DNA of 64,000 nt, taken from NCBI GenBank assembly GCA_018350325.1, contig JAEVLN010000014.1, forward strand, positions 372,001 to 436,000. The letters run 5' to 3'. The stretch is from Globodera rostochiensis (taxonomy: Eukaryota > Nematoda > Chromadorea > Rhabditida > Heteroderidae). How positions within the stretch are numbered: position 1 is the first letter of the stretch; the number at the start of each line of letters is the position of its first letter. The notes beneath the pieces were generated by a model. The model did no database searches and was not told the DNA's origin. It saw only the letters and a list, made by a program, of their open reading frames with translations. This document shows, in pieces, positions 11,100 through 24,505 of the stretch. A program made the translations under genes and the position numbers.

Positions 11100-12249
11100 T
11101 TTAATAGAAATTAAAAATAATTCTTGCACAATGTAACGCTTAAATCTGATTTTCTTTTTTGTTTTTGAAAATTTGTGGAAGAAGGCAACAACTTAAATGA
11201 AGAGGGTCCGAACAATGTTTGTGTTGGCCACGGGCAAAAAAAAGAAAGAAAACGACGCCCTCGGGGGGTGGAACTCTCTCACACGATTATATCGTCAAAT
11301 GGGTGGCGCGGCCCCCAGCGGGGCTTGGCCCAACCCAAACGATTGCGCGAAAAAAGCTGGAACGTTTGGCGGGAAGAAGAAGCTGCGCAGACATTGGCGC
11401 GCCGCTGCAAACGCCCCGGCGGCGTGGGACCGTCGGTCTCACCCCCCGAGGGGAGGGGGCATGGGCCAGAACAAAAGCAGCGTCCAAAAACGTCATCAAT
11501 CAGCTACCCCCCCCCCCCCCCTCCCAGCTCGGAGCAGCCCCTCCCAACTCGGAGCTTTCACTTTTCATGGCTGAATGGGCAACGGATGTGCGGCGCTGTT
11601 GATCAAAAATGTGCTCGCCTATTTATATTCTTTGATCAGAGTCCCAAAAGGTGATGCTGCTGCGCTATTCGTCACTGATCGCTCAGTCGCCAGGTGCCCA
11701 TCAATTATGGCCAATTGTTTGACAACCCAAACTGATCAGAGTGATCAACCTTTTGACTCGGGCCAGCCTCATTTTTTTTTACAGAAATTGTCTTTCCCGT
11801 CAATTGTGGGTTCGTGTTGATCGGTGATCGCAACAATAACCAATTAGACAAAAAAAAATTATGTAATTTCCAGACAAAGAATCACCCAAAAAAAACAAAA
11901 CAAAAATTCCTTTTTAATTGGCTCGACATTTTTTGATGTTTTTCGGCCGTGGCAAAAGATTTTTATCATCAAAAAATACCAACTTTGACAAAACATTCAT
12001 TCATATAATAATAATAATGTAAAAATTGTTGGCCAAAAATCAACGTAAAATGTAAAACAAATACAATTTTAAAAAAACAAGCGTAAATTTGTAAGGAAAC
12101 AGCGCTGAATGGAGGGAGGGAGAGCCATTTTAAGGGTGCGCTTTGAGTGTAGTGTTAATCAATCAATTTCATTTCATTTTCATAAATCAAAGCCGATGAG
12201 ATTGATGCTTTCATATGGACGAACGGACGGGACGAAGATGGCTCGCCGA
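11100..12249. other. spacer upstream of LBP/BPI and downstream of the SCAF gene
   Basis: It contains the presumed promoter of the LBP/BPI gene (start codon at 11099, minus strand) and the 3' UTR of the SCAF gene. A GC-rich block at about 11215-11600 has open frames in several phases but no recognisable domain or exon-intron structure. GATC-centred words (TGATCA, TGATCG) cluster at about 11598-11830. Confidence 0.45.
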
Positions 12250-15200
12250 TCAATCCAAGCCGGGCGGCGCGTCCGTTTCCGTCTCAGAACAATGGTGGTG
12301 TTGCTGTTGTTGTAGTTGGCCACCAAACATGCTCTAGAAGGGAAAAAGCATAAGTGATTAAGCATAGCAAATAGATAAAATGTTTTTGAGGGGGGGGGGG
12401 GGATAAGACCCTGTCCGACAAGCTATTGATCAAACATCTCACATCAATTTCAAAAAAGCTTAACAGCATTTTTTAGCAAACATTTTTGAAAAGAAATATT
12501 TAAAAATCATTCAACACAGGACAAAAAACATTATAAAATATTCAACTACAAATACATTTTAATAACATTTTAATATTTTCACACCTCCAATTTTGGCAAG
12601 TCGCCAGCGAACCCCAAATTAGCAAATGGACCGGATGTTGTCGCCCCAGGTGGTGCATTGAGCTGAAAACAATAGCATATGTACAAATCAAATCAAACCA
12701 AACCAAGCATTTTTTTTTACAAAATGATCATCATCATCAATTTGTTTGATATAATCAACAAAAATTATTTTTTTAAATGAATTCACACCGTTTTTGGCTC
12801 AAATTTTGTTCCATCACCAAATCCCACGCTTGCATATGAGTCAGACGCGCCAGGCGGTGCCTCAATCTGAAAAAACAAAACCAAAAAATCGGTACTAAAA
12901 TTTTAAGACTTACTCTATTGTACAAAAACAAAAATCTGCTCTTTTCAAAATTCAAACAAATATTGGTCCAAAAATTTAATTATTGAACAATTTTTTAATC
13001 AAATTTTTAGCACCAATTGTTTGATCAACTGCGCGATTATTCATTATCCATAATCCGCACAACACACCTCTCTCTTTTGCTGCGTAATGTCGTTTGATGA
13101 TGCCGGCACATTGCCCTCCGACTCGGATTGCGGCGGCAATGCGCCAAAACCGAATGGCTCCCGGTTTGCACCAGTGCCAAAATCTGTTAATTAATGAAAA
13201 AAATGGTGAATTTTACTCAAAATGAATGCTATATCAAAATGTCCCAATCTTTAAGGAATTTGTATCAATGCCGTTGGAAGTACACAAGCAGGAAATGTGA
13301 TCAACACCCGATCAAACCAATTCGGCTTGATTTTTTGATCAGAAAAAATGCTGAATAAACGTTTAACTTCCCCCTCCCTTCCCCCACCTCCGTCACCGAA
13401 TGGCGGGCGTCCGCCACTATAAAAGCCACCGCGTCCGCCCCGACCGCCGCGTGCCCCCCGGCCCATCGGACTGCCGCCACCGTCCCAAAGGCGTCCACGC
13501 CCGCGAAACCCGCCACGGCCCCCGTAGCCACCATCATTGCCCGACTGGAATCCACCCGGACGAAAACCACCGCTTGAAGAGCCTTTAATGATTGTGTGTA
13601 TGTCTTGTAGTTACATGATCGAATATTATTGGATCGTCAAAATTATAACCCGGGGACTGATACGAGAAATCGACAACGTTTTTTTTTCTCAAAGTATCAA
13701 ATCAATTTCTATTCAAAATAGATGCATTCATGCACAAAACTCCCAATTCGCATAGGGTTACAACGCACTGAATCTTGGCTGGAATCCGCTGCCGCCACCC
13801 CGTGCCCCGCCACGACCCCTCGGGGTCCATTTGCCTCTGCCCCCACCAGCGCCACCGCCGCCGCCACCGCCTCCTCCTCCTCCTCCTATACTGCTAGCAA
13901 ATCCAGCAATTCCGAAGCCGCTCGCGTTTGCAAAGCCGCCGGCCAAACTACCAGCTGAAGAAATTTGCATACCAGCAGCACCCGCCGGTGTTGTTGTTGT
14001 CGGCGGTGTAGACGCCATCAGTGCGCTAACCGTACTGCCCAAAACTGATTTTGGCATTGTTACAGTTGCTGCTGCTTGATGTTGTTGCTGTTGTTGTTGA
14101 TGAACACCACCAGCGCTAACCGGCGGAGGTGGAAGGTTTGGCGGCGGGAAAGTGAACGGTAGCAGGTTGCCGGCAAACGCCATTTGAGCAGCAGCAGCTG
14201 CGGCAGCCGCTTGCGTGAACATTGCCGCAGGCTAAAAACGAATCGTCAAAATTGGAAGAAGTGTGTCCCCTGAGGCAAAATGGGCTCAATTTCTATGTGG
14301 AATATAGACAATAAATGCCCGGTGATCTGACCAAAAGTCCGGTAATGGACGGCACAACCGCTTGCTGCTGCGGCACAGTGACCGCCGTCGTCCCCATTGG
14401 CGCCGCCGCTTGTTGCAGTTGTTGGGCAGCAGCCGTTGCCGAAAGCATCAAATTTTGTTGCTGCACCATCAATTGTTGTTGTTGTTGCTGCTGCTGTTGC
14501 TGTTTGAGCCCGGTGTTGGTGTATCTGTCTGAATTTTAAGAAAAAAGTAAAAACCGCACCAAACTTGTTCAAATTTCTAAAAAAAAGAGAGAGAAAAAAA
14601 ACATTGTGTGTATTTTTTGTTTTTCTGATCAGTGAGTGATCAATCACAATCACCCTTTAAATTGGCCGGCAATGTGTCCAGTTCCAGCCACGCTCCGTCC
14701 ATCAGCAAGTCCACTGTGCCGTCCGGTGGCAACTTTGTGTACGGTATTTGCGCAAAGCCTTGATTCATGTCCCAGTAATTGATCATCAACTGGTTATTGT
14801 CCTGCACGTATGGAATTGTGGCCCAATTGACCTGAAAATTTTAAAGATTTTTTTTTGTTTCAAAATTTAAATGAAAAAAAGTATTAGCCAAGCAGACTTA
14901 CTTTGACATTTTTGTTCTGCACTTTGATGCTTTTTTCCATCCGATCCATAATTTTGAAGGCCAACCTGCGGTCGGGCATCGTCACATCTAAGGGGTTTTT
15001 TTTAAATTAATCAACATTATTCGGTATGATCATGAACTCTGATCAATGTTGGTGCGCTGATCAGTCTAATTTATGTAATTTTTGGGGTCACAGAATAAAT
15101 TGTGCGCGGTTTGTAAACAAAAACAAACAAAACAAACTCACATGCGCAACCGCGGCCGAACACCAACGACACCTTTTCAGGCGCGCCAATGTCCTTCACG

Positions 15201-18200
15201 GAGTCAACAATGTCCGACTCGGAGGCGCCGGAGGGGATACGACCAAACCAAAGGGTGCGCGAAGCGACTGAAATTTGCGCATCATTTTTGGACAAAAAAT
15301 AAAACTCTTAAAAAATGCAGGATTTAAATGGTAATTTTTTTTTTTGTAAAAAGTTATTTAAAAATGTGAAATTTGAAGATTCCTCCCATTTTTGCTTTTT
15401 ACTCACTCAGCACATGCTCCGCCTTTGGCTTGCTGGGCAGTCCAATGCGTCGGCGTTCCCTTTCCTGTTGGTCCCGCTCCTTGCCCCTTTCCCCCCGCTC
15501 TTCCTCGTCATGACGACCTCCGCCTCCTAAAACAGGGAGGCCCAAATTTTGCAACAAAAAATGTTTTTTGTTTTTGTTGTTTTTAAAAACAAAAAATTAC
15601 GCTCTCTTCGTCCACCGCCGCTTCGCTTGTCTCGGTCGTTGCGTCGTCCACCGCCGCCGCCGCCGCCGCCATCCTCATTACGTTCACGCTTTGCGCCCGG
15701 CGGCGATAACGAGCGGCGCAGGTCTTTGTCATCGGCCACGGAGGGGGACCTGCGTGGTGTTGAGGGTGTTCAGGATCCGACCCCCCCCCGATCTGGCATG
15801 ATTCGCATTTTGTTTTCTACAATAAATACCATTCACGATTGCGCTTCCGCCCGCTTGCGGACGGTCGATCACTGCCCCGTTCCGAGCGTCGTCGTCCATC
15901 ACGGTCCCGATCACGGCTGTCCCGTTCCCCCCGATCACGTTCACGGTGATGATGATGATGCTGTCGTTTGCCAGAGGAGGACGGAGGCGATTGGTCTCTG
16001 TTGCCTGGGGGGAGGGAGAGCATTGCAAAAATGTTGTTCTTTAATATTTAAAAAAACAAATTCAAATTTTATACTCGACGAAGACGGTGCATTTGTTGCG
16101 AGAGACATAAGCGATAGCGGTGGTGGCACAGCAGCCATGTTGAAGGCGCCGGACGGTGAAGTGCCGGGCGGGAGAGGAACACTGGTGCCCGTCTATACAA
16201 AAAAAAAGAAAAACAGAATTTTTATTTAAAAATTCATATTAAAAAAAATCAAACAAACCATTTTTGGTGGAGACATAAACATTTTTGGTAATCCGCCGCC
16301 GCCGCCGTTGATGACGGCGCCAATATTCGGCGGTGGTAAAGAGAAGTCGGGCAACTGGAAGGGCGCATGTTGCTGCTGAACAGCAAATTGTTGTCGGAGT
16401 TCTAAATTTAAAGAAAAAAACATACACAAAAAATTCACAGAAAATATTCGTTTCTTTTTGTTAAAAATTATTTTTAAATTTCGAACCCTGTTGAAATGAA
16501 CCGTCGCCAAGCAGTGCATGAGCAATTGTCACCATTTTTTCACGGGAAACGCCGGCCAACGGGCCCATCGATTGCTGATGCTGCGGATTTTGACCATGCT
16601 GGACCACCGCCTCGTCCTCCTCGTCCGAGTAGTCAAACTCACGGGACAGCAAATTCTGCACAAATTTGTGGCATTTTATTGAATAAATGCCAAAGTGAAA
16701 AATTCAATGAATTTTGCTCAAACTTTGACTACGATTTACTAATTGATTTTCGGTGCGGTACTAACTTTGATGTTGCCCTCCCGGCGCCGTTCGATCTCCA
16801 AACTTTCGCCCACGCGTTCGTTCAACAGTCGCTGCACTTTGGTCAAAACGTCCGGACGAGCGCCGATGTCTGGTGGCACAACGGCGCCGACAGCGGTCAG
16901 CAACAGCTGCAGAACATCCATGCTGGACAGGCCAATGCTTAAATTTGTCACTCCGTTTTATTGAGAATATTTTTTACAAAAAATCGTACTCTTGTGGTCG
17001 ATGGTCTTCAACTGATGAAATGGTTGTTTGTGACAGTTGTCCGGTTGCAAAGCGATGGTCTTGGTCCTCCAATGGAGGCGTTTTAGGCTGAAAATTGAAG
17101 CATAAAAAATATAAATTTTCTAAATTTTGTCCAATCACACACACAAAAAAGCGTTATTTGATTGAATTTATTTTCTAAAAACCGCAACATTGCACGCTTT
17201 TTACCCCTGTTTCATTAGAACGAGACGTCCCCAGCGCTGTCGGTGTGCCGCCCGACACGGAATTTGTCCTCGACAACGATGGCACGGCCGGTGTCGCCAG
17301 GGGCGTCATGGTGGACAGAGCGGCGCCACTGCTCAACTTTTTGAACTGCGAAAGTCGTTCCTAAAATTTTTTTTCTTTAAAAACGCTAAAATTTGTAAAA
17401 AAAAATACCTCCAAACTCGGTTGATGATGGACATTTTGCGCCGCCGCCCCCGTCGGCGTCGATGGCGGCGGTGGGCCCGGCGGAGGTGGCGGCACAATTC
17501 GATGCGTTTGTTCGGATGGAATGATCGGAATAGGCAGGTCCTAAAATTTTTTAAATAAATGAAAATGGCATTTTAAATGTGTTAAAATTCTTAAAAACAT
17601 AAATAATTTTGGTTTCCCTAAAATAGAAGTCATCCAAAAAAAAAAAATTCACTTTAAGCGTCGTGCCGACCCCAGTGGAGCCGCCGCTGCTGTTGAAGCT
17701 GAGCCCTCGCTCAGCAAACTGTGGCTGGTACAACAACATGTCCGCCTTGTCGCCCTTGACCAACTGCTCCACCCGGACGGGGTCCACTTCTGTGTGAATT
17801 GAAAGCAATTTGGGGGCAATAAGCAAAAAATTCGTTTTGAAACGACATATTCCTCCAACCCAACAAATTGACAAGACAATTTTGGTCACTTTGTTTAGCG
17901 AGTTTTGTTATAAAATGTTGTCAAAACGGTAACCAAGTCCGGATGCTCGGCAATGCTGCAGCACCGGCTCCAGCATTTCTTCAGTGAAAATTTGATGCGC
18001 TTGCCACAGGTTGACCACCCGGACAACTTTCAGCTAAAATTTGTTTTGGAAATTTATTACAAACCCAAATTTATAAAGAAAAAAACAAAAAAAAAAATGT
18101 ACAAAAATGATTTTATTTTAAAAAAAGCACAAACTCGATCAGCCGAGTCGCAGGTGAGCACATTTTGAACGGTGTTGGACAAATTGATGGAGAAACGTGG

Positions 18201-19038
18201 CGCGAACACATCTGAATGGGGAAAAAAACCATTGAAATTTTTGATTCATTTTTGAAAACAAAATAAAAACCTTTATGTTTGTATTGCTTTTTTGCCTGTC
18301 GAAGGATGGAGTCCATCACGTACAGCGCTGGTACTTTGAACTCTTGACGGCACTAAAATAATAAATTTAATTTTTTATAAATAATGGAAAAATTCAAATT
18401 TCCTTATAAAAGTTTCAATTTATTAATATGTTTTACTAAAAAAGTCGGCACTTATTTAGACAGTGAGTCGATTTTTTTCAAATATAAAACTATGGAGAGG
18501 GGCTTTCTTTACTTTTCTAAAAATAAGTTTTTCGAAAATTTTAAACCGATTTAAAAAACCGCGTTCAATTCTATACATAAATTTTGACTACATTGAAACA
18601 ACCCCCATCTAATAAGTGGCAAAAAGTTTTTAAGCATTTTGCAAGGCCGTGGGTTTTCAATCTGATATTACGTTTCGACAAAATTCGATGCCTAAATGCA
18701 AAACTGAACCAAATTTTGGGAAAGATTCAGAGCAAATTCCTATAATTTGTGGGTGATCAAAACGGATACAAGTTTCTGAAGCCTCTGAGAAGACATACTC
18801 AACACCAAAACATCAAAAAACCTTGGCCAAATAGCGTTCAATGATGAACACAACGTGTTTGAAGTAGCGCACGCCGTTCATCGCCGCCTTCGTGATCTCC
18901 AACACTTTCTGCTTGCTCACCAACCCGCCCTTGGCCTCCTGCATTGAGACGAGCTGAAAATTTTGATTGTTTTAACGAATTTTGGAAGAAAAAAAAAATT
19001 ACGCATTTGTTGAAAGCTTGAATCATTTCCGAATCCAT
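12250..19038 (-). CDS. SCAF4/SCAF8-like Pol II CTD-interacting RNA-binding protein
   Basis: Exons: 19003-19038, 18822-18953, 18271-18352, 18135-18211, 17934-18033, 17653-17789, 17409-17540, 17205-17360, 16990-17087, 16766-16937, 16487-16655, 16259-16401, 16075-16192, 15830-16004, 15601-15749, 15407-15526, 15142-15267, 14902-14987, 14654-14831, 14332-14528, 13769-14231, 13388-13582 (donor could be 13397), 13068-13183, 12789-12866, 12585-12662, 12250-12333; 1198 aa, phases close. Residues about 1-142 are a CTD-interaction domain (VPALYVMDSILRQ; RVVNLWQ). LLSREFDYSDEED, an Arg/Asp/Ser-rich region (about 518-665) and an RRM (about 666-737, TLWFGRIP) follow, then VNWATIPY and TVDLLMDGAW as in SCAF proteins. 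The tail has poly-Q, poly-G, RGG (about 1016-1080) and three APPG modules. SCAF4/8 bind phosphorylated Pol II and suppress early termination in the nucleus. Confidence 0.93.
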
Positions 19039-19499
19039 CTGTTGCAAAAGTATCGCGCAGAACTCGGTAAAACAAAATTGAAAACCTTCGAAAATGTAAA
19101 TTCTGAAGAAAACAAATTTTTTTATGCATTTTGCGTCATTTTTTGGCCAATTCCTTTTAAAACCTTCATGTGCCGAAACCAAAACTTTTAGGATTTGGCT
19201 TTTATTTGTTAGTTCTCGAACATGACTGGTACTGAAATTAACATTTTTTCGATTTTGGGACTGAATTTGGTCCCAGCTTTTTTCCACAAGTTGAACTTTT
19301 GGGTTACCAAAACCAACTTAGGTATATATACATTTGAGGGTTTCTTATATGCTTAAAAATCAAAAAAATATATATATTGGGCAAGGCGTTTAAACTGGTT
19401 TTAGCCTTTTTACCTGGGGATTGAATTTCAAACCACTAAAAATGAGTCCAAATTCGCCCAAATCCCTTTTTAGGTTTTTACAAAAGTGCTAAAAACCAA
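19039..19499. promoter_or_regulatory. divergent promoter region, SCAF-like (-) and TTC5 (+)
   Basis: 461 bp separate the two start codons, which face away from each other, so the promoters of both genes must lie here or overlap the first exons. The sequence is AT-rich with ATATATA-type words (about 19322-19376). No defined element could be assigned. Either gene could have an additional untranslated exon here. Confidence 0.5.
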
Positions 19500-22400
19500 A
19501 TGGAGCATTTTCGTGTACGGGTAAAACAGTTGGAACGCCGTCGCATTGAATATTTCCTCTTCACTCCCGACAATTCGTTAGAGCAATATTTGCGCGACAT
19601 TCGCGAAGGAGCCTCAGACCTTCTGCAGGTCTTAAATAATTTCTGCAAAAAATTCTTCATTTTGGGTAACACAAATTTTTTTTGTTTCAAATATTGCAGG
19701 AAATTCCGTTGAACATCAGCGTCGACACCAAGCAGTACTTGATCGGCAAAATTCTCAACATTATGCCCGACTTTGAGGCCAAATGCGAGGAATTTTTGGA
19801 GCAATCGCTGCGCGCGAATTCCACCAGGACGGGTCTGATTTTTTGAATCAAAATTTGTTTTTGATTTTTTTTTATGACAGATGCTTGGCTTGAGCTAGGC
19901 CAATGTGTGTGGAAAAGGGGTGACCTGGTCAAAGCACATGCCTGCTTCAAGGTAATGTGGCGATTCTGCTGCAAAACTTTTTTATTATTCACAATCCTTC
20001 AAAAATTAATCGAACGCTTATTCGGGTTAGGGGTTGGTCTAAACCGGTGCTAGTTTTACATTAAATTCCGTAATTTTTGTATTTTTAAGTTTTCTTTGAA
20101 GAATAGCATTTAAAAAATCCAGGACATTGCTTTGAGACTGGATTGGAAACGATACAATGTTCACGAAAAAAATGTTGAGAATCCCAGATTCAGAATTTTT
20201 CAAAAAATTCCCTGGTTTTTGAAACTTTGGACTCCTGTCGTTGGATTTTTTTTTAAAAAAAAATCGTATTCAGGAGGCTGTGGAGCGTGAACACTCGCCG
20301 AAGGCGCTCTGTTTGCTGTCCGCCGCACTGCGCGCGCTTTCAAATCGATGTGTGGACGGTGGCCAACGCGTTCAGATGCTGAATGAGGCCATCCGGAACT
20401 GTCAGGAGGCGTTGCTGCGTCACCGAAAATGTGGGAAACACTTACTAATACACGGGGCAGGCCCCCATTTTCAGGAACAAATCCCTTCTGAAATAAATTT
20501 TTTGTTTCTTCCGCAAAAGTTGAAAATGATTGTTCAGTTAAAATCCCAATTTTATGAACAAAAAATGCGTTTTATTTTCCTGGCGGCGCCTTTGGCGAAA
20601 TTTAAAAAAAAAAAAGTATTGACAATAAAAGTGGAGTGGCTTACACTCCGATAATCTGTTTTGGTTTTAGCCTATGCATTTGCCTATTATTCCTTGGCCA
20701 ACACTTTTTTGGCACGATTTTTTGCTCGTCAACAGTCCAGCGGACAGGATTTGGTGAGAAAAAATCATTAAAAGATCACAACAATTTGAACCCAAATTCT
20801 ATCTAAATTTTGTAATAAAAAATTAATTAAAAATGCACTCAATTTTTAACAAAAAAAATTTGTTTTTGACAAGTCTCTCGCTTTGGACGCCTTCGCCACC
20901 GCGTTGAAAACGCCAATATGTTCTGCGAACGAATTGGCCACCAATGCTGCAAATGCCGGCACAACGCAGCACCAGCAACAACAGCAACTTCCGTTCATCA
21001 ACCCGGACTTGCATTTGAGCTATGGGCTGGCACTTTACTACGGGTGAGAGCATGTCGCCATTACTGGACGAACATCAAAAAAAAAAAATATATAATTTGA
21101 TTTTGCTTTTATAAAAATTAAACTTTTTGAATACCGGAAATCGGTTAGCTTCACAACACTCGGTTGACCGTCCGGTTAATTTGGCCTCGTTCAAGGCCAT
21201 GCAATTAATTAAGAGTCAAAAATTTGTTTAAAAATGCCCGGTTAACAACCGGTTCCGGCTTCACTGATCTTGGTGCTAACTAGCCGATTGAAAAACTACT
21301 AGTAGTATAATATGAATTTTTGTTAGTAAAAGTGACCAGGAAAATTTGTTCCAAAATTGATAAATTTAAATGAAAAATATTTTTTTAGGCAATTTTATGC
21401 AAAAGCGTTGGCCCAATTCCGACGTGCGCTGACCATTGAGCCTCATTTTGGGCAAGCACAGCGCCAATTCGACAGTGCCCGTACATTTTTGTGTGCTTTG
21501 CGCAACGGCCTGCGCCGAAAGGGTGCGCGACGGGGAAGGAATTGCAACAATTACACACACAAATTGAACGCGTTTGGGCCAATTTTCTCAAATTGCCTAA
21601 AGCAATAACCACACAAATGACGATAGGCAATTTTGGACATTTTTTGTTTGTTTGTTTGAAGGCAACATCGCAAAACGTCGACTACGTTCTCTTGTGGACA
21701 CATTCCCAAAGTCGGCGTCGATTGACGAGCGACGGCTGTTGGAGAAGCATGTCGGCGGCGGCGGCATGGATAATCCGGCACGGGTTGGTCAACGATACCT
21801 TTCTAATCGATAATAATTTTTGTTCCGATTCGATTTGATTTGAAGACATTGGCCATCTGTTCGAATCTCAGCGAATTGCCCTCCTCCTCCAATGAAAGTG
21901 CCGCCGAAACGGTTGTGTCTTTGGCCGTTCGGTGTGTCGGTTTTGTGAACAATGATGACAAAATTCCATGGTAAACAAAATAAAACAAAAAATAAAAATT
22001 GTTTTTTACAACATTTTAAACCAATTTGTCCTCCTTAATTTGTTCAGTGTTATCATTTGCATTGATCGAACGGCCGCTGTGGTGGCGCTGACTGTCTACA
22101 ATTGTTCCACAAAATTTGGCGCACTCATCGGCGACACGGTGGGGCGTGAACGCATTTTTCCTGATCGATTCGAACTTTTTTGCCGTATCCGAACCACGAA
22201 TTCCGATCACATTTCCTGATCCGATCGAAGTTTAGTTGCCAAGCCGAAAAAATGCTCAACTGGCACAAAATTTGCTTTTTGTTTGATTCAGTGAAAAAAA
22301 AAAGTTAAAAATTTTTCTTGCAGTTCACTGTCCTTCAGCCCAACTTGATTCGATTGCGATGGAAGGTAAGGTTAAAGAAGGAAGATGGGAGGTGCCACCG

Positions 22401-23111
22401 ATTAATAAATAAATTTAACAATTTTTAATTTTACAACAACAAAAAACTATTATATGATGACAGAAAGAATAAGAATTTGCAGGAATTGGAACTGAACGAC
22501 GAAGACGGTTGTGGAGCCGAGGGTGAAAAGCTTGACAAAAACAGCGACGGCACGACAGACAACGATGGCGAGCAGCAACTGTTGTTGATCAGGGTGACCA
22601 ATCCGCAAGTGAGTGTGTCTTTACAAATAATTAGCACCAATTTTTAGGTCATTTTAGCACCTAAAAATCCGCTACCCAACTCCCCAAACATTGTTAAATG
22701 GGTAATAAATAGTTGGGTTCCCCCTCCCCCCCCCCCCCCCACTTTTCGAAAATCCCAAATTTTTCAAAATCAATTTTTGGCTTTAAAGCGATTTATAAAG
22801 CAAAAATACAACGAAAAAGGGGCAAATAAAACGGGGACTCGTGCTTTTTGAATAATTTGGAGGCCAAAACAAATTGATTTTTGGAAAATTTGAATTTTCT
22901 AAAAAACACACTTTGTATGACTTTTAAGAAAAACAAAAAACAAACATTTTTTTTCGAAAAATGGGTGGGGGGGGGGGACCAACCCGATTATAACTGTTAA
23001 ATGTGTGAATAAAATTTTGAATTTAAGCGCCAACTTTTGAAGAACGGACGGCCGCTCACTGCGCTGGAGTGCGCTTTTGCTTCAATGCAAATTGAGACGC
23101 AACAAAAATGA
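19500..23111 (+). CDS. TTC5: TTC5/Strap homolog, with two apparent frame breaks
   Basis: Exons: 19500-19628, 19700-19832, 19881-19951, 20274-20430, 20671-20753, 20874-21043, 21389-21626, 21662-21783, 21846-21970, 22048-22229, 22324-22365, 22468-22608, 23028-23111 (about 558 aa if both breaks are errors). The order matches TTC5: N-terminal helix region, TPR repeats (AWLELGQCVWKRGDLVKAH; INPDLHLSYG; KALAQFRRALTIEP) and a C-terminal OB-fold (VALTVYN, GALIGDT, LLKNGRPL). TTC5 is a p300/stress cofactor and recognises nascent tubulin to trigger tubulin mRNA decay. Exon 7 needs one extra base near 21531-21541 and exon 10 one fewer near 22140-22146, both at GGGG runs. Intron 7 reads as GC-AG and is only 35 nt. 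The exon 11/12 boundary could also be 22370/22464. Confidence 0.85.
22704..22990. repeat. foldback element in last TTC5 intron
   Basis: GTTGGGTTCCCC followed by a C run and TTTTCGAAAA is matched by an inverted copy (TTTTTCGAAAAA, G run, GGACCAACCC). A second inner pair (AATCAATTTTTGG / CCAAAACAAATTGATT) is also inverted, so the whole segment could fold back on itself. Poly-C and poly-G are paired across the hairpin. Confidence 0.65.
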
Positions 23112-24505
23112 GCCCTTTTTTTTTTTTTTTTGTCGCAGCAACCGACGGCGGCGGACGGGGAAAATGAATAGGAATGAATCAAATTTATTTTTGCATTACA
23201 AAATGAATACGACGAATTGAACAAAGCTTTAAATTATATATGCGCACTTTCAATCGCTGCTTTCTTTCTTTCTGTCTTTTTGATCTTGATCGGTTGTGTT
23301 TGTTTCTCCATCAAATTTTGGCATTTTTTGTTTTTTTTGCTTTTCACGAAGACGACCACCGACCCGTCCAAATCTCCTCTTGTTTTTGAACTAATACATA
23401 ATGCAGAGAAATGAATAATTTTACATTTATTTTAATAATGAAGGGTTGGAAAATGGCCATTTTACATTTATTTTAATAATGAAGGGTTGGAAAATGGCCA
23501 AATAATGAGGAATTTTTGCTAAAAAAAAGTGCAAAGTTTTGTTTTTTTGTTGCATCGTTTACTTGTTGCCCCCATAGGAGTGGGAGATTTTTGTAAACTT
23601 TCCCACCATCGGATCAGTCAGAAAGCTGCTTAGACGGACGGAGGACCAAAGGTCCTCCCCCCTCCCCCCCCCCCCCCGTTTTGTTGACTGGTTTTCAGTT
23701 TCAGTGCCTGAGAAAGTTTACAAAAAGTTTTTGTCTGTGTGCCGTAGGCAAAATTGAATGCCAAAAAACATTATGCCAAAAAATGCGCGCATTTCATTGC
23801 CGTGGGGGCGTCGTTTCCCGGTTGACGCCCATGGGGTTGAGCGTTCTTGGAACCATCCAAAACGAAACAAATTCTTTTGTTGTTGGGTAGGGTTTTGTGT
23901 ATTCAACTCAACGAGCTGGTTCAATCTCTCAGAAAAGTTGTAATCAAAAATTACCAAAAAAATGGAATTATTTACAATTTTATTAGTAATTTTTTAAAAA
24001 TTTGGGTACGATTGATACACTTTTGTTCAGTAGCAGCTTTAAAACGATGAATTCCGACGGCATTTTGGGCGATTTCAGGGGCAACATTTATTCGGAAAAT
24101 CAAATTTTTATCTTCCCCCCCCCCCTCCCAATTTTTTCCCAACCCGCTTCATTGACTTTGTGCCCTCGTCATCATTTGAATTGGGGGCGAAAAAATGTTT
24201 CAAATTTGTCCAAAAAGCGCTGGCAAACATTCTTCATCCCGGCATTATTTCCTCCATTGCACAATTTGTGTGTGTTTGACCGGGGGGGGCAAGCTGTGAA
24301 ATTCAAAGCTGCGGCGGCGGCGTCGTTTTTTTTTTGGCGTGGCGTTTTGTCTAAAGTGCCCTCGGGCGACAGGTTTTTATTACCCCCGAGGCGTTTTGTG
24401 CTTTGGTGAGCGCTTAATTCCCTTCTGCTGGAGGCACGGAACGGCGCCCAAAATGCATTTACATTATTGTGCCAGGAATAAACATTGTTCCTTCTTTTTG
24501 TTTAC

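Noticed and set aside
11175..11654. Overlapping open frames of 125-159 codons in three phases
   Set aside because: GC-rich low-complexity sequence open in several frames at once, with no domain, no splice continuity and a position in the promoter region of the LBP/BPI gene.
15549..16229. 226-codon + strand frame
   Set aside because: Antisense of the Arg/Asp/Ser-rich exons of the SCAF-like gene, crossing intron sequence with no splice logic.
19038..19500. Operon or shared transcript between the SCAF-like gene and TTC5
   Set aside because: The genes are divergent, so they cannot be co-transcribed.
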